A DNA stretch of 64,000 nucleotides from Flavobacteriia bacterium (GCA_015999765.1 JAECQR010000001.1:434001-498000); one strand, 5' to 3'; positions 8,008-16,662 are shown, numbered from the stretch's first letter. Notes: generated from the letters alone by a model not told the origin. Made by a program: numbers and translations.

Positions 8008-11000
8008 ATGAATTTTACAGAAGATAATATATCGCAAATACCTGCACTAAAGTTATTAATTACTCTAGGGTATGAATACGTAAGTCCTCAAGAAGCTTTG
8101 TCTTTCCGTGAAAATCGGGAAAGTAATGTTTTATTAACAAGTGTTTTGAGGGATCAGTTGATTGAGATTAATTCCATTAAGATAGGCAGTAAAAAAGCAG
8201 AATACAGTGCAGCAAATATTGAGAAGGCGATTCAAAAAATTCAAGAGGTATCATTGTCTGAAGGTTTGGTTAATGCTTGCAACGAAGTTTATAATTTGTT
8301 GGTTTTTGGTCATGCATTGGAACAGTCGATAGAAGGGGACAAAAAAAGTCATACCATACAATTTATTGATTGGGATAATCCATCTAATAACAAATTTCAT
8401 GTTTCAGAGGAATTTTCCGTTATGCGAATGGGGCGAAAAGATACTTACCGTCCAGATGTAGTTTTATTTGTTAATGGTATTCCGTTGGCGATTATTGAGT
8501 GTAAAAGTCCAACGATTAAAGAGCCTATAAAACAAGCGATTTCTCAGCATATTCGTAATCAGCAGGAAAATGGAATTCAAAATTTATATGTTTATAGTCA
8601 ACTGCTGTTAGCTACCTCTTTGGTGGAAGCAAAATATGCGACAACAAATACAAAAGAGGAGTTTTGGTCAGTTTGGAAAGAGAAGGATCAAGGTTTCAAA
8701 GATCAAATAGACGGTTTTGTGAATCATCCACTTTCAATGGAAGACGAATCAAAATTATTTAATAATCCAGATATCAGAAAGATTTCAGATTTAATTGCAT
8801 ATCGAGAAAAAAATGAGCACCATATTGAGGCTACTATTCAGGATGTTTTCATTTATGGATTGTTGAGTCCTGAAAGGTTGTTGGCTATCATTAAGGATTT
8901 TATACTTTTTGAAGGGGGTGTCATTAAGAAGGTCGCACGTTTTCAACAATTCTTTTCAATCAATAAAATAATTGAGCGAATTAAACCTATCCGAAATGGC
9001 AAAAGGAAAGGTGGTGTTATCTGGCATACGCAAGGTAGCGGAAAGTCTTTAACCATGGCGATGTTAGCACGGAAAATTCAGAATACAATAAATAATCCGC
9101 AAATAATTCTGGTCACAGACAGAGTAGATTTAGATAGACAGATTACGACGACATTGCAAAAAGTTGAAGTGGATGTTATTAATGCAGGATCAGGAAAACA
9201 ACTGGTGTCTCTACTACAGGGAAATGGTGATCTCGTAATAACGACCATAATTAATAAGTTTGATGCTGCAGTAAAGAGTTTAAGTGATAATCAATTGACC
9301 AGTCCCAATATTTTTGTTTTGATTGATGAAGGCCATCGAACGCAACATGGAATATTTAATGTAAATATGGAAACTGTATTACCTAATGCTTGTTTTATTG
9401 TATTTACTGGAACTCCATTGCTTAAGAAACAAAAAAATACTGCCGCAAAATTTGGCGGAATAATAGATACGTATCCAATTAAAGAGGCTGTTGAAGATGG
9501 AGCAATTGTTCCCATTTTATATGAGGGCAGACTAGCGGTGCAGGATGTGAATAGTAAAGCGCTTGATAAGGGTGTTGATATGGTTATGGATGGTTTGTCG
9601 GAATATCATAAAGCAGATTTGAAGAGAAAAATGAATAATGCGGGTCTTCTTTCTAAGACAGATCAGAACATATTTCAGATCGCAATGGATATTAGCAATC
9701 ACTTTAGCTCCAATTGGGGTGAAGATAAAACAGGTTTTCATTCTGGCTTTCGAGGGATGGTAGTCTGTCCAGATAAATTGACTGCTGTAAAATATAAAAA
9801 AGCGTTCGATTTAATAGGAAAAGTAAGAACTGAAGTCGTTATGTCTGCACCTGATAATCGTGAAGATAATGATGATGTTCACTCTTCTGAGTCCAGTGAA
9901 GTGAATCAATATTATGACCTTTTAAAAACTAAATACGGACAGGATATAGATAAATCGATTATTCAACAATATGAATATGGTGAAAATATTGAACTATTAA
10001 TAGTTATAGACAAACTGTTGACTGGGTTTGATGTGCCACAAACAATTGTAATGTACTTGTGTAAAAAATTAAAAGAACACACTCTTTTACAAGCAATTGC
10101 TAGAGTTAATAGAGTTTATCCGGGTAAGGATTATGGCTTTATTATCGATTATGCCGGAATTATGGAAGAACTTCAATTGGCAATGGAAAATTATTCTGGG
10201 GATGAAGATGCCTTCGATCCTGAAGATTTAGCAGGTACTTTCACTAATATTTCTGAAGAGATTCATAAACTTTCCCGATTCCATACTGATGTATTAGATA
10301 TTTTTAAGAGTATTAAAAATAAATTAAATATTGATGAATATGTCGTGTTTTTGTCAGATCAGGCGATTCGTGAAGAATTCTATAATAAGTTTAATTTATT
10401 TGCAAGAGTATTGAAAGTTGCTTTGTCTTCAATTGATTTCCATAAAGAAACTCCAAAAACGATTATTCAACAATATAAAGATGATTTAAAAAAGTTTGCA
10501 GGGATTAGAGTTGCAGCAAATTCGGTTTATTTAGACAAAATAAGTTTTTTACAATACGAGAAGCAATTGCAGAAATTACTGGATCAACATGTTATTACAG
10601 AAGAGGTTATCAGACTAGTAGAACCTTTGGATATTTTAGATGCAGAGAGTTTTGATCAGGAAGTTGAGAAGTTAATTGGGCCAAGAGCAAAAGCTGAAAA
10701 AATTGCAGCTGCGACCTCTAAATATTTATCAGTAAATATGGATTCTGATCCGATTTTATTTAGGAAATTATCTGAATTGATTAGTGAGACGATTGCGCAA
10801 ATGAGAGCAAATAGAATGTCTGAGTTAGAGGCGTTACAAAAATTGAAAGATATAAAAACTGCTACAGTAAAAGGATCATTTTCTGAGGTGCCGATTGAAA
10901 TTCAAGATAAAAAAAGGAATGTAGCTGTTTATCGTTTACTTCAAGATGAAATTGCACAGACAGATAAACTAGTTGAGATGACATTTATGTTTAACGAAAT

Positions 11001-11163
11001 CATTACAAAATATGAAATTGTAGATTGGTATAAGCGAACTGATATTATCAATAAAATTGAATTAGAATTTGGAGATTACTTAATGGATATGTTTGATATT
11101 TCAATGAGTGATGCAGATGACATTACAAGGAAAGCAATCGATATAGCAATCGCAAATAATTAG
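8008..11163 (+). CDS. hsdR: Type I restriction endonuclease subunit HsdR
   Basis: This 1051-residue motor/nuclease subunit translocates DNA and cuts it when the HsdM/HsdS complex finds an unmethylated site. The N-terminal PD-(D/E)xK nuclease shows D near 150 in RPDVVLF and ECK near 163-165. The SF2 translocase follows, with Walker A TQGSGKS near 341, a DEAD-type box DEGH near 439, and motif VI in QAIARVNRVYPGK. The C-terminal third is the helical HsdR_M-interaction region. Length is typical. It starts 3 bp after the AlbA_2 gene and its stop abuts the metallopeptidase start, so it is translated as part of one operon. Confidence 0.96.
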   Translation: MNFTEDNISQIPALKLLITLGYEYVSPQEALSFRENRESNVLLTSVLRDQLIEINSIKIGSKKAEYSAANIEKAIQKIQEVSLSEGLVNACNEVYNLLVFGHALEQSIEGDKKSHTIQFIDWDNPSNNKFHVSEEFSVMRMGRKDTYRPDVVLFVNGIPLAIIECKSPTIKEPIKQAISQHIRNQQENGIQNLYVYSQLLLATSLVEAKYATTNTKEEFWSVWKEKDQGFKDQIDGFVNHPLSMEDESKLFNNPDIRKISDLIAYREKNEHHIEATIQDVFIYGLLSPERLLAIIKDFILFEGGVIKKVARFQQFFSINKIIERIKPIRNGKRKGGVIWHTQGSGKSLTMAMLARKIQNTINNPQIILVTDRVDLDRQITTTLQKVEVDVINAGSGKQLVSLLQGNGDLVITTIINKFDAAVKSLSDNQLTSPNIFVLIDEGHRTQHGIFNVNMETVLPNACFIVFTGTPLLKKQKNTAAKFGGIIDTYPIKEAVEDGAIVPILYEGRLAVQDVNSKALDKGVDMVMDGLSEYHKADLKRKMNNAGLLSKTDQNIFQIAMDISNHFSSNWGEDKTGFHSGFRGMVVCPDKLTAVKYKKAFDLIGKVRTEVVMSAPDNREDNDDVHSSESSEVNQYYDLLKTKYGQDIDKSIIQQYEYGENIELLIVIDKLLTGFDVPQTIVMYLCKKLKEHTLLQAIARVNRVYPGKDYGFIIDYAGIMEELQLAMENYSGDEDAFDPEDLAGTFTNISEEIHKLSRFHTDVLDIFKSIKNKLNIDEYVVFLSDQAIREEFYNKFNLFARVLKVALSSIDFHKETPKTIIQQYKDDLKKFAGIRVAANSVYLDKISFLQYEKQLQKLLDQHVITEEVIRLVEPLDILDAESFDQEVEKLIGPRAKAEKIAAATSKYLSVNMDSDPILFRKLSELISETIAQMRANRMSELEALQKLKDIKTATVKGSFSEVPIEIQDKKRNVAVYRLLQDEIAQTDKLVEMTFMFNEIITKYEIVDWYKRTDIINKIELEFGDYLMDMFDISMSDADDITRKAIDIAIANN

Positions 11164-11868
11164 ATGATGACCGCGAAAATTTTATTCGGCTCTCATACTA
11201 TAGAGTTTAATCTTTCCTATTCGAAAAGAAAAACTTTAGGTGTTAAAGTAATGCCAGATTGTTCAGTGCATGTTGCTGCTCCTATGGATATTTCATTAGA
11301 TAAAGTTAAAGAAGTTGTTTTAAAAAAAGCACTGTGGATTTTAAAACAGAAGTCTTATTTTTTGAATTTTGAAGCAACTAATATTAAGTACGAAATTAAA
11401 TCTGGTTATTCAATTCATTATTTAGGGAGGCAATATAAAATAGTAGTAGAGCAAACAAACAACAATGAAGTCGCCTATAAAGGAAATCTTTTTTTGATCT
11501 CAGTAAAAAATAAAAAGGATGCTAAATTAATTTTTGATCAATGGTTAAAGGAGCGAGCAGTGACTAAAATAATTGAAATTTCAAGCCCTATGATTAAGAA
11601 ATTTAGTCTTTCGTTTCAACCTCCTTCAGATATATTCTTTCAAGAAATGCCTACGAGATGGGGTAGTTGTACAATTAAAAATAAATTAATTTTAAATCCG
11701 AAATTAATTCACACACCGAAAAGATGTATAGAGTATGTAGTAATGCACGAACTCTGTCACCTAATTCATAAACATCATAATCAGGAATTTTTTAAACTGC
11801 TGACTCTTATGATGCCAGATTGGGAGAAGAGAAAAGAGAAATTGGATTCTTTTACATTTTTTAATTAA
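11164..11868 (+). CDS. YgjP/DUF45-type zinc metallopeptidase, last gene of the R-M operon
   Basis: This 234-residue protein has the YgjP-like (WLM/SprT-related) layout: a beta-rich N-terminal half with SKRKTLGVKV, then WGSC, then the zinc site HELCH near residues 195-199 followed by a distal histidine/glutamate stretch (KHHNQEFFKLL). HExxH supplies two zinc ligands and the catalytic glutamate. Its ATG directly follows the hsdR stop, so it is tightly coupled to restriction. DUF45 peptidases are often found next to type I hsdR genes, but no substrate is established. Control of HsdR levels or of damage at stalled complexes is possible; this is inference. Confidence 0.85.
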   Translation: MMTAKILFGSHTIEFNLSYSKRKTLGVKVMPDCSVHVAAPMDISLDKVKEVVLKKALWILKQKSYFLNFEATNIKYEIKSGYSIHYLGRQYKIVVEQTNNNEVAYKGNLFLISVKNKKDAKLIFDQWLKERAVTKIIEISSPMIKKFSLSFQPPSDIFFQEMPTRWGSCTIKNKLILNPKLIHTPKRCIEYVVMHELCHLIHKHHNQEFFKLLTLMMPDWEKRKEKLDSFTFFN

Positions 11869-11916
11869 AATGAGAAAACTTATTATTTAGTAAAGTATTA
11901 TAATTTTTTAAACAAT

Positions 11917-13779
11917 TTAATTTTCTAAATATTCTGGAACTCCTTTTGGCATTGGTATTTTTCTCAATTCCGAATATATCGAAAGGTAATTTTTTTCTAA
12001 ATTATCTGATTCAACTGTAAACCCTTTTTTTTCCAATTTTTCGCAAATATCTTCGATCATCATTCTATTTAATGTCCATAAAAATTGATATTCATGTTTT
12101 GCTTTTGTATACTTGATAAAATCTTTATCTCCAAAATCTAAATCCTGTGCCAAGATATTTTTGTTTTTGGTTATACTTCTTTGAATATTCGAAGCTACAC
12201 ACCGGTAATAATCAAAAATAATAGTTTCAAGTAGTTTAATCTCATCATTGTTTAAATGTTGATCATCAATAGTATCGAATAGCCTCTGGAGACCAGTAGA
12301 AAAAAAACTGAATTCGTTTGCATCAGAAAAGTTAACGCAATATTTTATTTTCTTCATACCATTCAAATGCTCATTTTGAATATCCTTAACAAAGCTTATA
12401 TTAAAGTTATTACTAAAATTAGTGGTATAGTTAATTCCTAAATTTTGAGCAACATAGTCATAGTAATGATTTTCAGTCAATGGATTTTGCGGTAAGACCG
12501 TGAAACCAATAAATTCTGGACGGGTAACGAAGTAAGTATTAAGATTAAATTCGATATAAAAAGCGACTCGAATAGGAGAAACACTTAATAATTTCAGAAA
12601 ACTTAAAGTTATTTTTCTATCAGAATAGTCTTCTATAACATCAATTATTTTATTTGATAAACGTTTTATTTCCCATTGATCTAAACCACCAGTTATGATA
12701 AACCTCGTTTTCATTAATTGCGAAATAACATCAAATGCGTAGAATTTCTTATTTTCTTTATCGTAAGCACTAAGTATAGTTAATAACTCTAATAAATTTT
12801 GATAAGATGAAACTGAATTTAAGTATTTTAGATTTTTATTGATTAAATCATAGTGCTTACTAAATGCATATCTCATAAACTGATTAGGATATCTGAGAAT
12901 CTCATCTTTAATACAAATATTTTTAAGATGTAAAGCTTCTTGATCCGTGAGTGATTCTCCGAATCTTTTTAGTTGAACGTTTCTTTCGGCATTATAAACA
13001 ACTCTTTCTTTCTCCGTTTGCTTTTTGGGATATCGTTTCCTCGTCTTTATGATGTCTGGCAATTCATCAAAATAATATTTTAGAAGTTCTTTACTGTGCT
13101 TTTGCTCTGTTGCATCATAAAATTTCTTATAGTCTTCCTCTAGAAAAATGCAAGAATTTGAAATCACTGTATTAATTGCATCTATGTGTGAAAAAGGTTT
13201 TCCATTATTTCCTGTCATGGGTTGTGACCATGTTGGAAACGCAGAAACAATGGTATTTCCTTGAAGCTGAATTCTTATTTTAATACTTTTAAATAGCTCT
13301 TTTTTATTAAAATATCCAATGATCAAATCTTTTTTAGTTTCCTCAATGTCAATGTTTCGAAGTGCTTCATCAATTGCTGTAACTATATTATTTTGATCAA
13401 AATATGCAGGAAATAAGGTTTTCCATAAATATCCGGATTTATAATACGTTTGCGGAAATTTAGTAAGATTAGCTGCTTTTGAATTGAAACAATCTATAGG
13501 AATTTTAAGAAGGATAACGTCATTTTGAAGTCGTCTTGCATAGTACCAGTTTTCATATTTTTCTGTAGTGTTATTAACACCATGATTAATATCTGGTCTC
13601 AAGTTTAAAAAATCGCACCAGGCCTGCCATGTATGCAGCCCGCCTGTAATTATTTTTTTCAAAATAGTTTTTGAATTTTTATCCTGCAGTTGCCTATCTG
13701 ATAAATCACCTTTTATAATATGATTCAATGCTTTCTCCGTGAGTTTGTATTGCCCATTCTCTCCCAGATGATATTCCAT
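11917..13779 (-). CDS. 620-aa protein with EndoU-like N-terminal domain, function unknown
   Basis: The first about 185 residues follow the order of motifs expected for bacterial EndoU-type RNases: ALNHIIKG with H20, GGLH with H49, a segment TLFPAYFDQNNIVTAIDEAL resembling the PxxW...I..AL stretch, and a closing strand pair IKIRIQLQGNTIVSAFP (S179 to P182). EndoU enzymes use two histidines plus a late Ser/Thr. Residues about 200-620 are charged and mostly helical with no recognised domain. There is no signal peptide, so it does not look like a secreted toxin. It converges on the R-M operon and is divergent from the HNH-like gene, sharing a palindromic operator. The EndoU call is by eye and uncertain; the gene itself is secure. 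Confidence 0.6.
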   Translation of the reverse strand: MEYHLGENGQYKLTEKALNHIIKGDLSDRQLQDKNSKTILKKIITGGLHTWQAWCDFLNLRPDINHGVNNTTEKYENWYYARRLQNDVILLKIPIDCFNSKAANLTKFPQTYYKSGYLWKTLFPAYFDQNNIVTAIDEALRNIDIEETKKDLIIGYFNKKELFKSIKIRIQLQGNTIVSAFPTWSQPMTGNNGKPFSHIDAINTVISNSCIFLEEDYKKFYDATEQKHSKELLKYYFDELPDIIKTRKRYPKKQTEKERVVYNAERNVQLKRFGESLTDQEALHLKNICIKDEILRYPNQFMRYAFSKHYDLINKNLKYLNSVSSYQNLLELLTILSAYDKENKKFYAFDVISQLMKTRFIITGGLDQWEIKRLSNKIIDVIEDYSDRKITLSFLKLLSVSPIRVAFYIEFNLNTYFVTRPEFIGFTVLPQNPLTENHYYDYVAQNLGINYTTNFSNNFNISFVKDIQNEHLNGMKKIKYCVNFSDANEFSFFSTGLQRLFDTIDDQHLNNDEIKLLETIIFDYYRCVASNIQRSITKNKNILAQDLDFGDKDFIKYTKAKHEYQFLWTLNRMMIEDICEKLEKKGFTVESDNLEKNYLSIYSELRKIPMPKGVPEYLEN

Positions 13780-13831
13780 GCTTCAATTTGTTTACTTAGT
13801 CATTATTGTTTTTTGAAGATACATCAAATTT

Positions 13832-13849
13832 TACTTTTTGCAAAAAGTA
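13832..13849. promoter_or_regulatory. Perfect 18-bp palindrome, candidate operator between divergent genes
   Basis: TACTTTTTGCAAAAAGTA is its own reverse complement across all 18 bases. It lies in the 107-bp gap between the EndoU-like and HNH-like genes, 5 bp upstream of the -7 element of the HNH-like gene. The regulator is not known; either flanking product could be autoregulatory. Confidence 0.5.
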
Positions 13850-13854
13850 TTGCT

Positions 13855-13862
13855 TATATTTG
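13855..13862 (+). promoter_or_regulatory. -7 promoter element (TATATTTG) of the HNH-like gene
   Basis: TATATTTG matches TAnnTTTG exactly. Transcription would begin near 13869, giving a leader of about 18 nt to ATG 13887. This argues that the in-frame ATG at 13806, which lies upstream of the promoter, is not the start. Confidence 0.55.
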
Positions 13863-13886
13863 AGTAATACCTTAAAACTAATTAGC

Positions 13887-14852
13887 ATGAAATGTATTAT
13901 TTGCCCAAATGACGCCAATGCTACTGGATCTCATATTGTACCAGCTAGTCTCATTCAAAATTGTGTTGGAAAACATTATAAAGAAGAATCATATAGCATA
14001 GATGCAAAAGATGTGAAAATTGATGTGTATTTTGGAAGGGATAATCTTAAAAATAAATCTCCTGAAATAAAAGAAAGTCATTACAAAGAAGATCATATCT
14101 TATGTCAGGATTGTGAAGATAATTTGGCAAAAATCGAAAGTGAGTTTTCTACAAATTTCCTCCAGAAATTTAGGGAAGAAAAATTTAAGCAAAATTTTTC
14201 CACAAATACTACTGTTTATGGGGTAGAAATTGTAACTCCTCGTAATTTTGACAATAAGAAAGTATATTTTTATCTATATTCAATAATATATCGCTTTTGT
14301 ATCAATTCTGGGAGGAAGACTGGAGAGTTTTTCATGGAAGCAGATGATTTGGAAAATATAAGAATGTACATAGAAGGCTATCTATATGGAGAAAAGCTAA
14401 CCTCCGAAGAGCATCTGAAAGATTTCAATTTGATTATAACATTTGATAAAGCTAATAAAAATGGCTCATTTGTATCTTCAGCAAATCAGTTCACAAATCC
14501 ATATATTTTTTATTTTTGTGAGCCCATCTTACTTTTGTTCAAAGGAAAGCTTTCCACGGAAGCTCGTCATATATTTGGTGATTATGTCAATCATATTTTG
14601 GAAGATCAAAATATTAAAATAGTGATCAATTCGGAATTTTATGATGCATATAGAAATGTTATGGCTAAATATCTAGCTGAAACATTTATCACTAATGCTA
14701 TCAACAATTTGTCAAATCTAAATGGGAAAAGTTATGATGAAAATTTCGTAGAATTTAATCTGGAAATGAAGAAGTTTGATAAAGACGATAGTGAACAATC
14801 TATTAAGGCTTATAATCTACTATTTCTAAAATATAGTACGAATATAGGGTAG
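13887..14852 (+). CDS. HNH-like treble-clef zinc protein, putative nuclease
   Basis: The protein has 321 residues when started at ATG 13887 (MKCIICPND). The first 90 residues carry an HNH-type arrangement: CIIC near the start, GSHIVPASLI with the histidine after a serine, then ILCQDCEDNL. That gives two CxxC pairs to hold zinc and a SHxxP motif in the place of the catalytic histidine. The rest, about 95-321, is an uncharacterised helical region. A longer in-frame start at 13806 is rejected because the -7 box lies between the two. It is divergent from the EndoU-like gene and as AT-rich as the R-M genes. Sequence-specific nuclease activity is possible but the DNA-cutting residues are not all evident. 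Confidence 0.6.
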   Translation: MKCIICPNDANATGSHIVPASLIQNCVGKHYKEESYSIDAKDVKIDVYFGRDNLKNKSPEIKESHYKEDHILCQDCEDNLAKIESEFSTNFLQKFREEKFKQNFSTNTTVYGVEIVTPRNFDNKKVYFYLYSIIYRFCINSGRKTGEFFMEADDLENIRMYIEGYLYGEKLTSEEHLKDFNLIITFDKANKNGSFVSSANQFTNPYIFYFCEPILLLFKGKLSTEARHIFGDYVNHILEDQNIKIVINSEFYDAYRNVMAKYLAETFITNAINNLSNLNGKSYDENFVEFNLEMKKFDKDDSEQSIKAYNLLFLKYSTNIG

Positions 14853-15112
14853 AAAACTATCAAGCAACATTTCAACAATCTCAAATTATGCCAATTGTTT
14901 TAAATTAAACATATTTTTAATAAGAGAAAATTCCATTATCATTTTGATTAGTTATAATATTCCAATTTTGAAAAAATTAGTAATACACTCTACTATCTAA
15001 TTTGATTTAAATTGAAAGTGAGATTAACTATTTAAACCTATAATTCTTTTCAGCAAGATACAAAAAGAATATACGAATTAGCGATCCCCTTTTCGTTCCC
15101 CCTAAAAACAAA
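14853..15112. other. AT-rich intergenic stretch with no gene seen
   Basis: No convincing ORF, RNA fold or repeat is visible in these 260 bases. The stretch separates the defence island from the tRNA cluster and could contain the island boundary. I looked for a copy of the tRNA-Leu 3' end that might mark an att site and did not see one. Confidence 0.5.
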
Positions 15113-15145
15113 AAACCCTCTGTTAACTTGCGTTACAGAGGGTTT
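15113..15145 (-). terminator. Terminator of the tRNA operon
   Basis: Read on the minus strand, AAACCCTCTG pairs with CAGAGGGTTT around a short loop that itself has a TAAC/GTTA pairing, and it is followed by TTTTTGTTTTT. It lies directly after the 3' end of the Leu-TAA tRNA. Confidence 0.8.
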
Positions 15146-15149
15146 GAAG

Positions 15150-15233
15150 TACCTCGGACGGGACTTGAACCCGTACATCCTTGCGGATACAGGATTTTAA
15201 GTCCTGCGTGTCTACCAGTTCCACCACCAAGGC
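15150..15233 (-). tRNA. tRNA-Leu (anticodon TAA)
   Basis: The 84-nt class II tRNA has acceptor GCCTTGG paired with CCGAGGT (with the G1-U72 pair also found in bacterial Leu tRNAs) and discriminator A. The anticodon loop CTTAAAA gives TAA, the variable arm is long, and the T loop is GGTTCAAGT. It reads UUA codons. It is third of three tRNAs in one minus-strand unit. Confidence 0.95.
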
Positions 15234-15246
15234 AGGTAGATTGTTG

Positions 15247-15319
<73 letters not shown>

Positions 15320-15327
15320 AATAAAAG

Positions 15328-15409
15328 TGCGGATGGAGGGACTCGAACCCACACGCCTCACAGCACCAGATCCTAAGTCTGGCATGGCTACCAATTACAT
15401 CACATCCGC
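15328..15409 (-). tRNA. tRNA-Leu (anticodon TAG)
   Basis: The 82-nt class II tRNA has acceptor GCGGATG paired with CATCCGC. The anticodon stem CCAGA/TCTGG encloses CTTAGGA (anticodon TAG), with a long variable arm and T loop GGTTCGAGT. It reads CUA-family codons and is first in the three-tRNA operon. Confidence 0.95.
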
Positions 15410-15439
15410 TAATTAACTTCTTCTCTTTTTTTGTGAGTG

Positions 15440-15471
15440 CAAATATATATACTTTTTCCCTTTTAATGCAA
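15440..15471 (-). promoter_or_regulatory. Promoter of the tRNA operon (TTG-N21-TATATTTG)
   Basis: On the minus strand, TTG at 15471-15469 lies 21 bp before TATATTTG at 15447-15440. This fits the Bacteroidota -33/-7 pattern and is placed about 30 bp upstream of the first tRNA. Confidence 0.65.
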
Positions 15472-15566
15472 GAAAATTTTAGAAATTTTAATTTTTTTAA
15501 AGTTTTTAAATCCCAACTTCTTTTTCTCTCCTTTATTTATTACTTTTACACCTTTAACAATTAATT

Positions 15567-15947
15567 ATGGAATTACAAGGTATTATAAAGAAACTAGGTG
15601 ACGTTCAGACTTTTGCGAGCGGCTTTCAGAAAAGAGAAATGGTTATTGTGACCGAAGAACAGTATCCGCAGCCAATCAGCATAGAATTTCTAAAAGAAAA
15701 AGGAGATTTACTTAATGCTTATAAAGAAGGTGATAAAGTGAAGGTTTCTATCAATATCGGAGGAAGAGAATGGACTTCTCCTCAAGGCGAGGTAAAATAT
15801 TTCAATTCCATCACCGGCTGGAGAATCGAGAAAGTTGACGGAGCAGGTGATTTTAATGAACCGGTACAGGCAAGAAATGCAGATGCAAAACCTGCAGCTT
15901 CCAATACAGATGTTTTCGCTGAAGATGATGACGATTTACCATTCTAA
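15567..15947 (+). CDS. DUF3127 OB-fold protein with SSB-like acidic tip
   Basis: This 126-residue small beta-rich protein of the DUF3127 family is found mainly in Bacteroidota. Residues about 1-95 read as an OB fold (MELQGIIKKLG, REMVIVTEEQ, GDKVKVSINIGGREW, NSITGWRIEKV). A disordered linker follows, then the tip DDDDLPF. That acidic tail ending in LPF closely copies the C-terminal tip of single-stranded DNA-binding protein, which recruits repair and replication partners. A single-strand-binding or SSB-mimic role is inferred. It is a single-gene unit with its own terminator. Confidence 0.85.
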   Translation: MELQGIIKKLGDVQTFASGFQKREMVIVTEEQYPQPISIEFLKEKGDLLNAYKEGDKVKVSINIGGREWTSPQGEVKYFNSITGWRIEKVDGAGDFNEPVQARNADAKPAASNTDVFAEDDDDLPF

Positions 15948-15974
15948 ATTTTTACGGAATAAAAAATCTATAAA

Positions 15975-16003
15975 AAATCCTGCTTTTTTCAAGAGCAGGA
16001 TTT
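15975..16003 (+). terminator. Terminator after the DUF3127 gene
   Basis: AAATCCTGCT (15975-15984) pairs with AGCAGGATTT (15994-16003) around TTTTTTCAAG. The downstream T-run is weak, and the aat start follows 11 bp later. Confidence 0.65.
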
Positions 16004-16014
16004 AATTTTGAAAA

Positions 16015-16662
16015 ATGGTTTTACTCGACCCGCATGAAATTTCTTTTCCCGATCCGCAATTAACCGAGTCCGAAAGCGGTTTGCTGGCAATTGCTGGCGA
16101 TCTGTCTCCCGAACGGCTTTTATTTGCCTATCAGCTTGGGCTTTTTCCGTGGTTTAATGAAGGTGAGGAAATTCTCTGGTGGTGTCCCGATCCCCGATTT
16201 GTGCTTTTCCCGGAAGAAGTGCGGATTTCGAAATCCATGAAAAAGATTTTAAGAGACGGCGTTTTTACCTTTACCGAAAACAAATGTTTCAGCGAAGTAA
16301 TGACTCAGTGCAAAAACGCTTACAGAAAAGACCAGGACGGGACGTGGATTTCCGATGAATTAATAAAATCTTTTACGATTCTTCACGAAAATGGCTTTGC
16401 AAAAAGCTTGGAAGTCTGGCAGAACGAAGAACTCGTTGGCGGATTTTATGGAATACAGATCGGTAAGGTTTTTTGCGGCGAAAGCATGTTTGCGAAAGTG
16501 AGCAATGCATCGAAAGCCGGATTTCTTAATTTCGTCTTACAGAATAAAAATCTTGAACTTATAGATTGTCAGATTCATTCAGAACATCTCGAAAGTTTGG
16601 GAGCGCGCATGATTCCTAAAAACGATTATTTACAAATTTTAAAAAGAAACAATGAATCCTGA
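16015..16662 (+). CDS. aat: Leucyl/phenylalanyl-tRNA-protein transferase
   Basis: This 215-residue cytosolic enzyme adds Leu or Phe from aminoacyl-tRNA to N-terminal Arg/Lys of proteins, marking them for ClpS-ClpAP (N-end rule). Diagnostic segments are FPWF near the start, the LWWCPDPRFVL block, the DGTWI core and the GGFYGIQIGKVFCGESMF GNAT-like signature. Length is normal for the short bacterial form. The stop overlaps the downstream permease start by 11 bp, so the two are probably coupled. Confidence 0.95.
   Translation: MVLLDPHEISFPDPQLTESESGLLAIAGDLSPERLLFAYQLGLFPWFNEGEEILWWCPDPRFVLFPEEVRISKSMKKILRDGVFTFTENKCFSEVMTQCKNAYRKDQDGTWISDELIKSFTILHENGFAKSLEVWQNEELVGGFYGIQIGKVFCGESMFAKVSNASKAGFLNFVLQNKNLELIDCQIHSEHLESLGARMIPKNDYLQILKRNNES

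Noticed and set aside
13806-13886. Longer N-terminus of the HNH-like protein
   Set aside because: The added 27 residues have no conserved look and the -7 box and palindrome fall inside this stretch.
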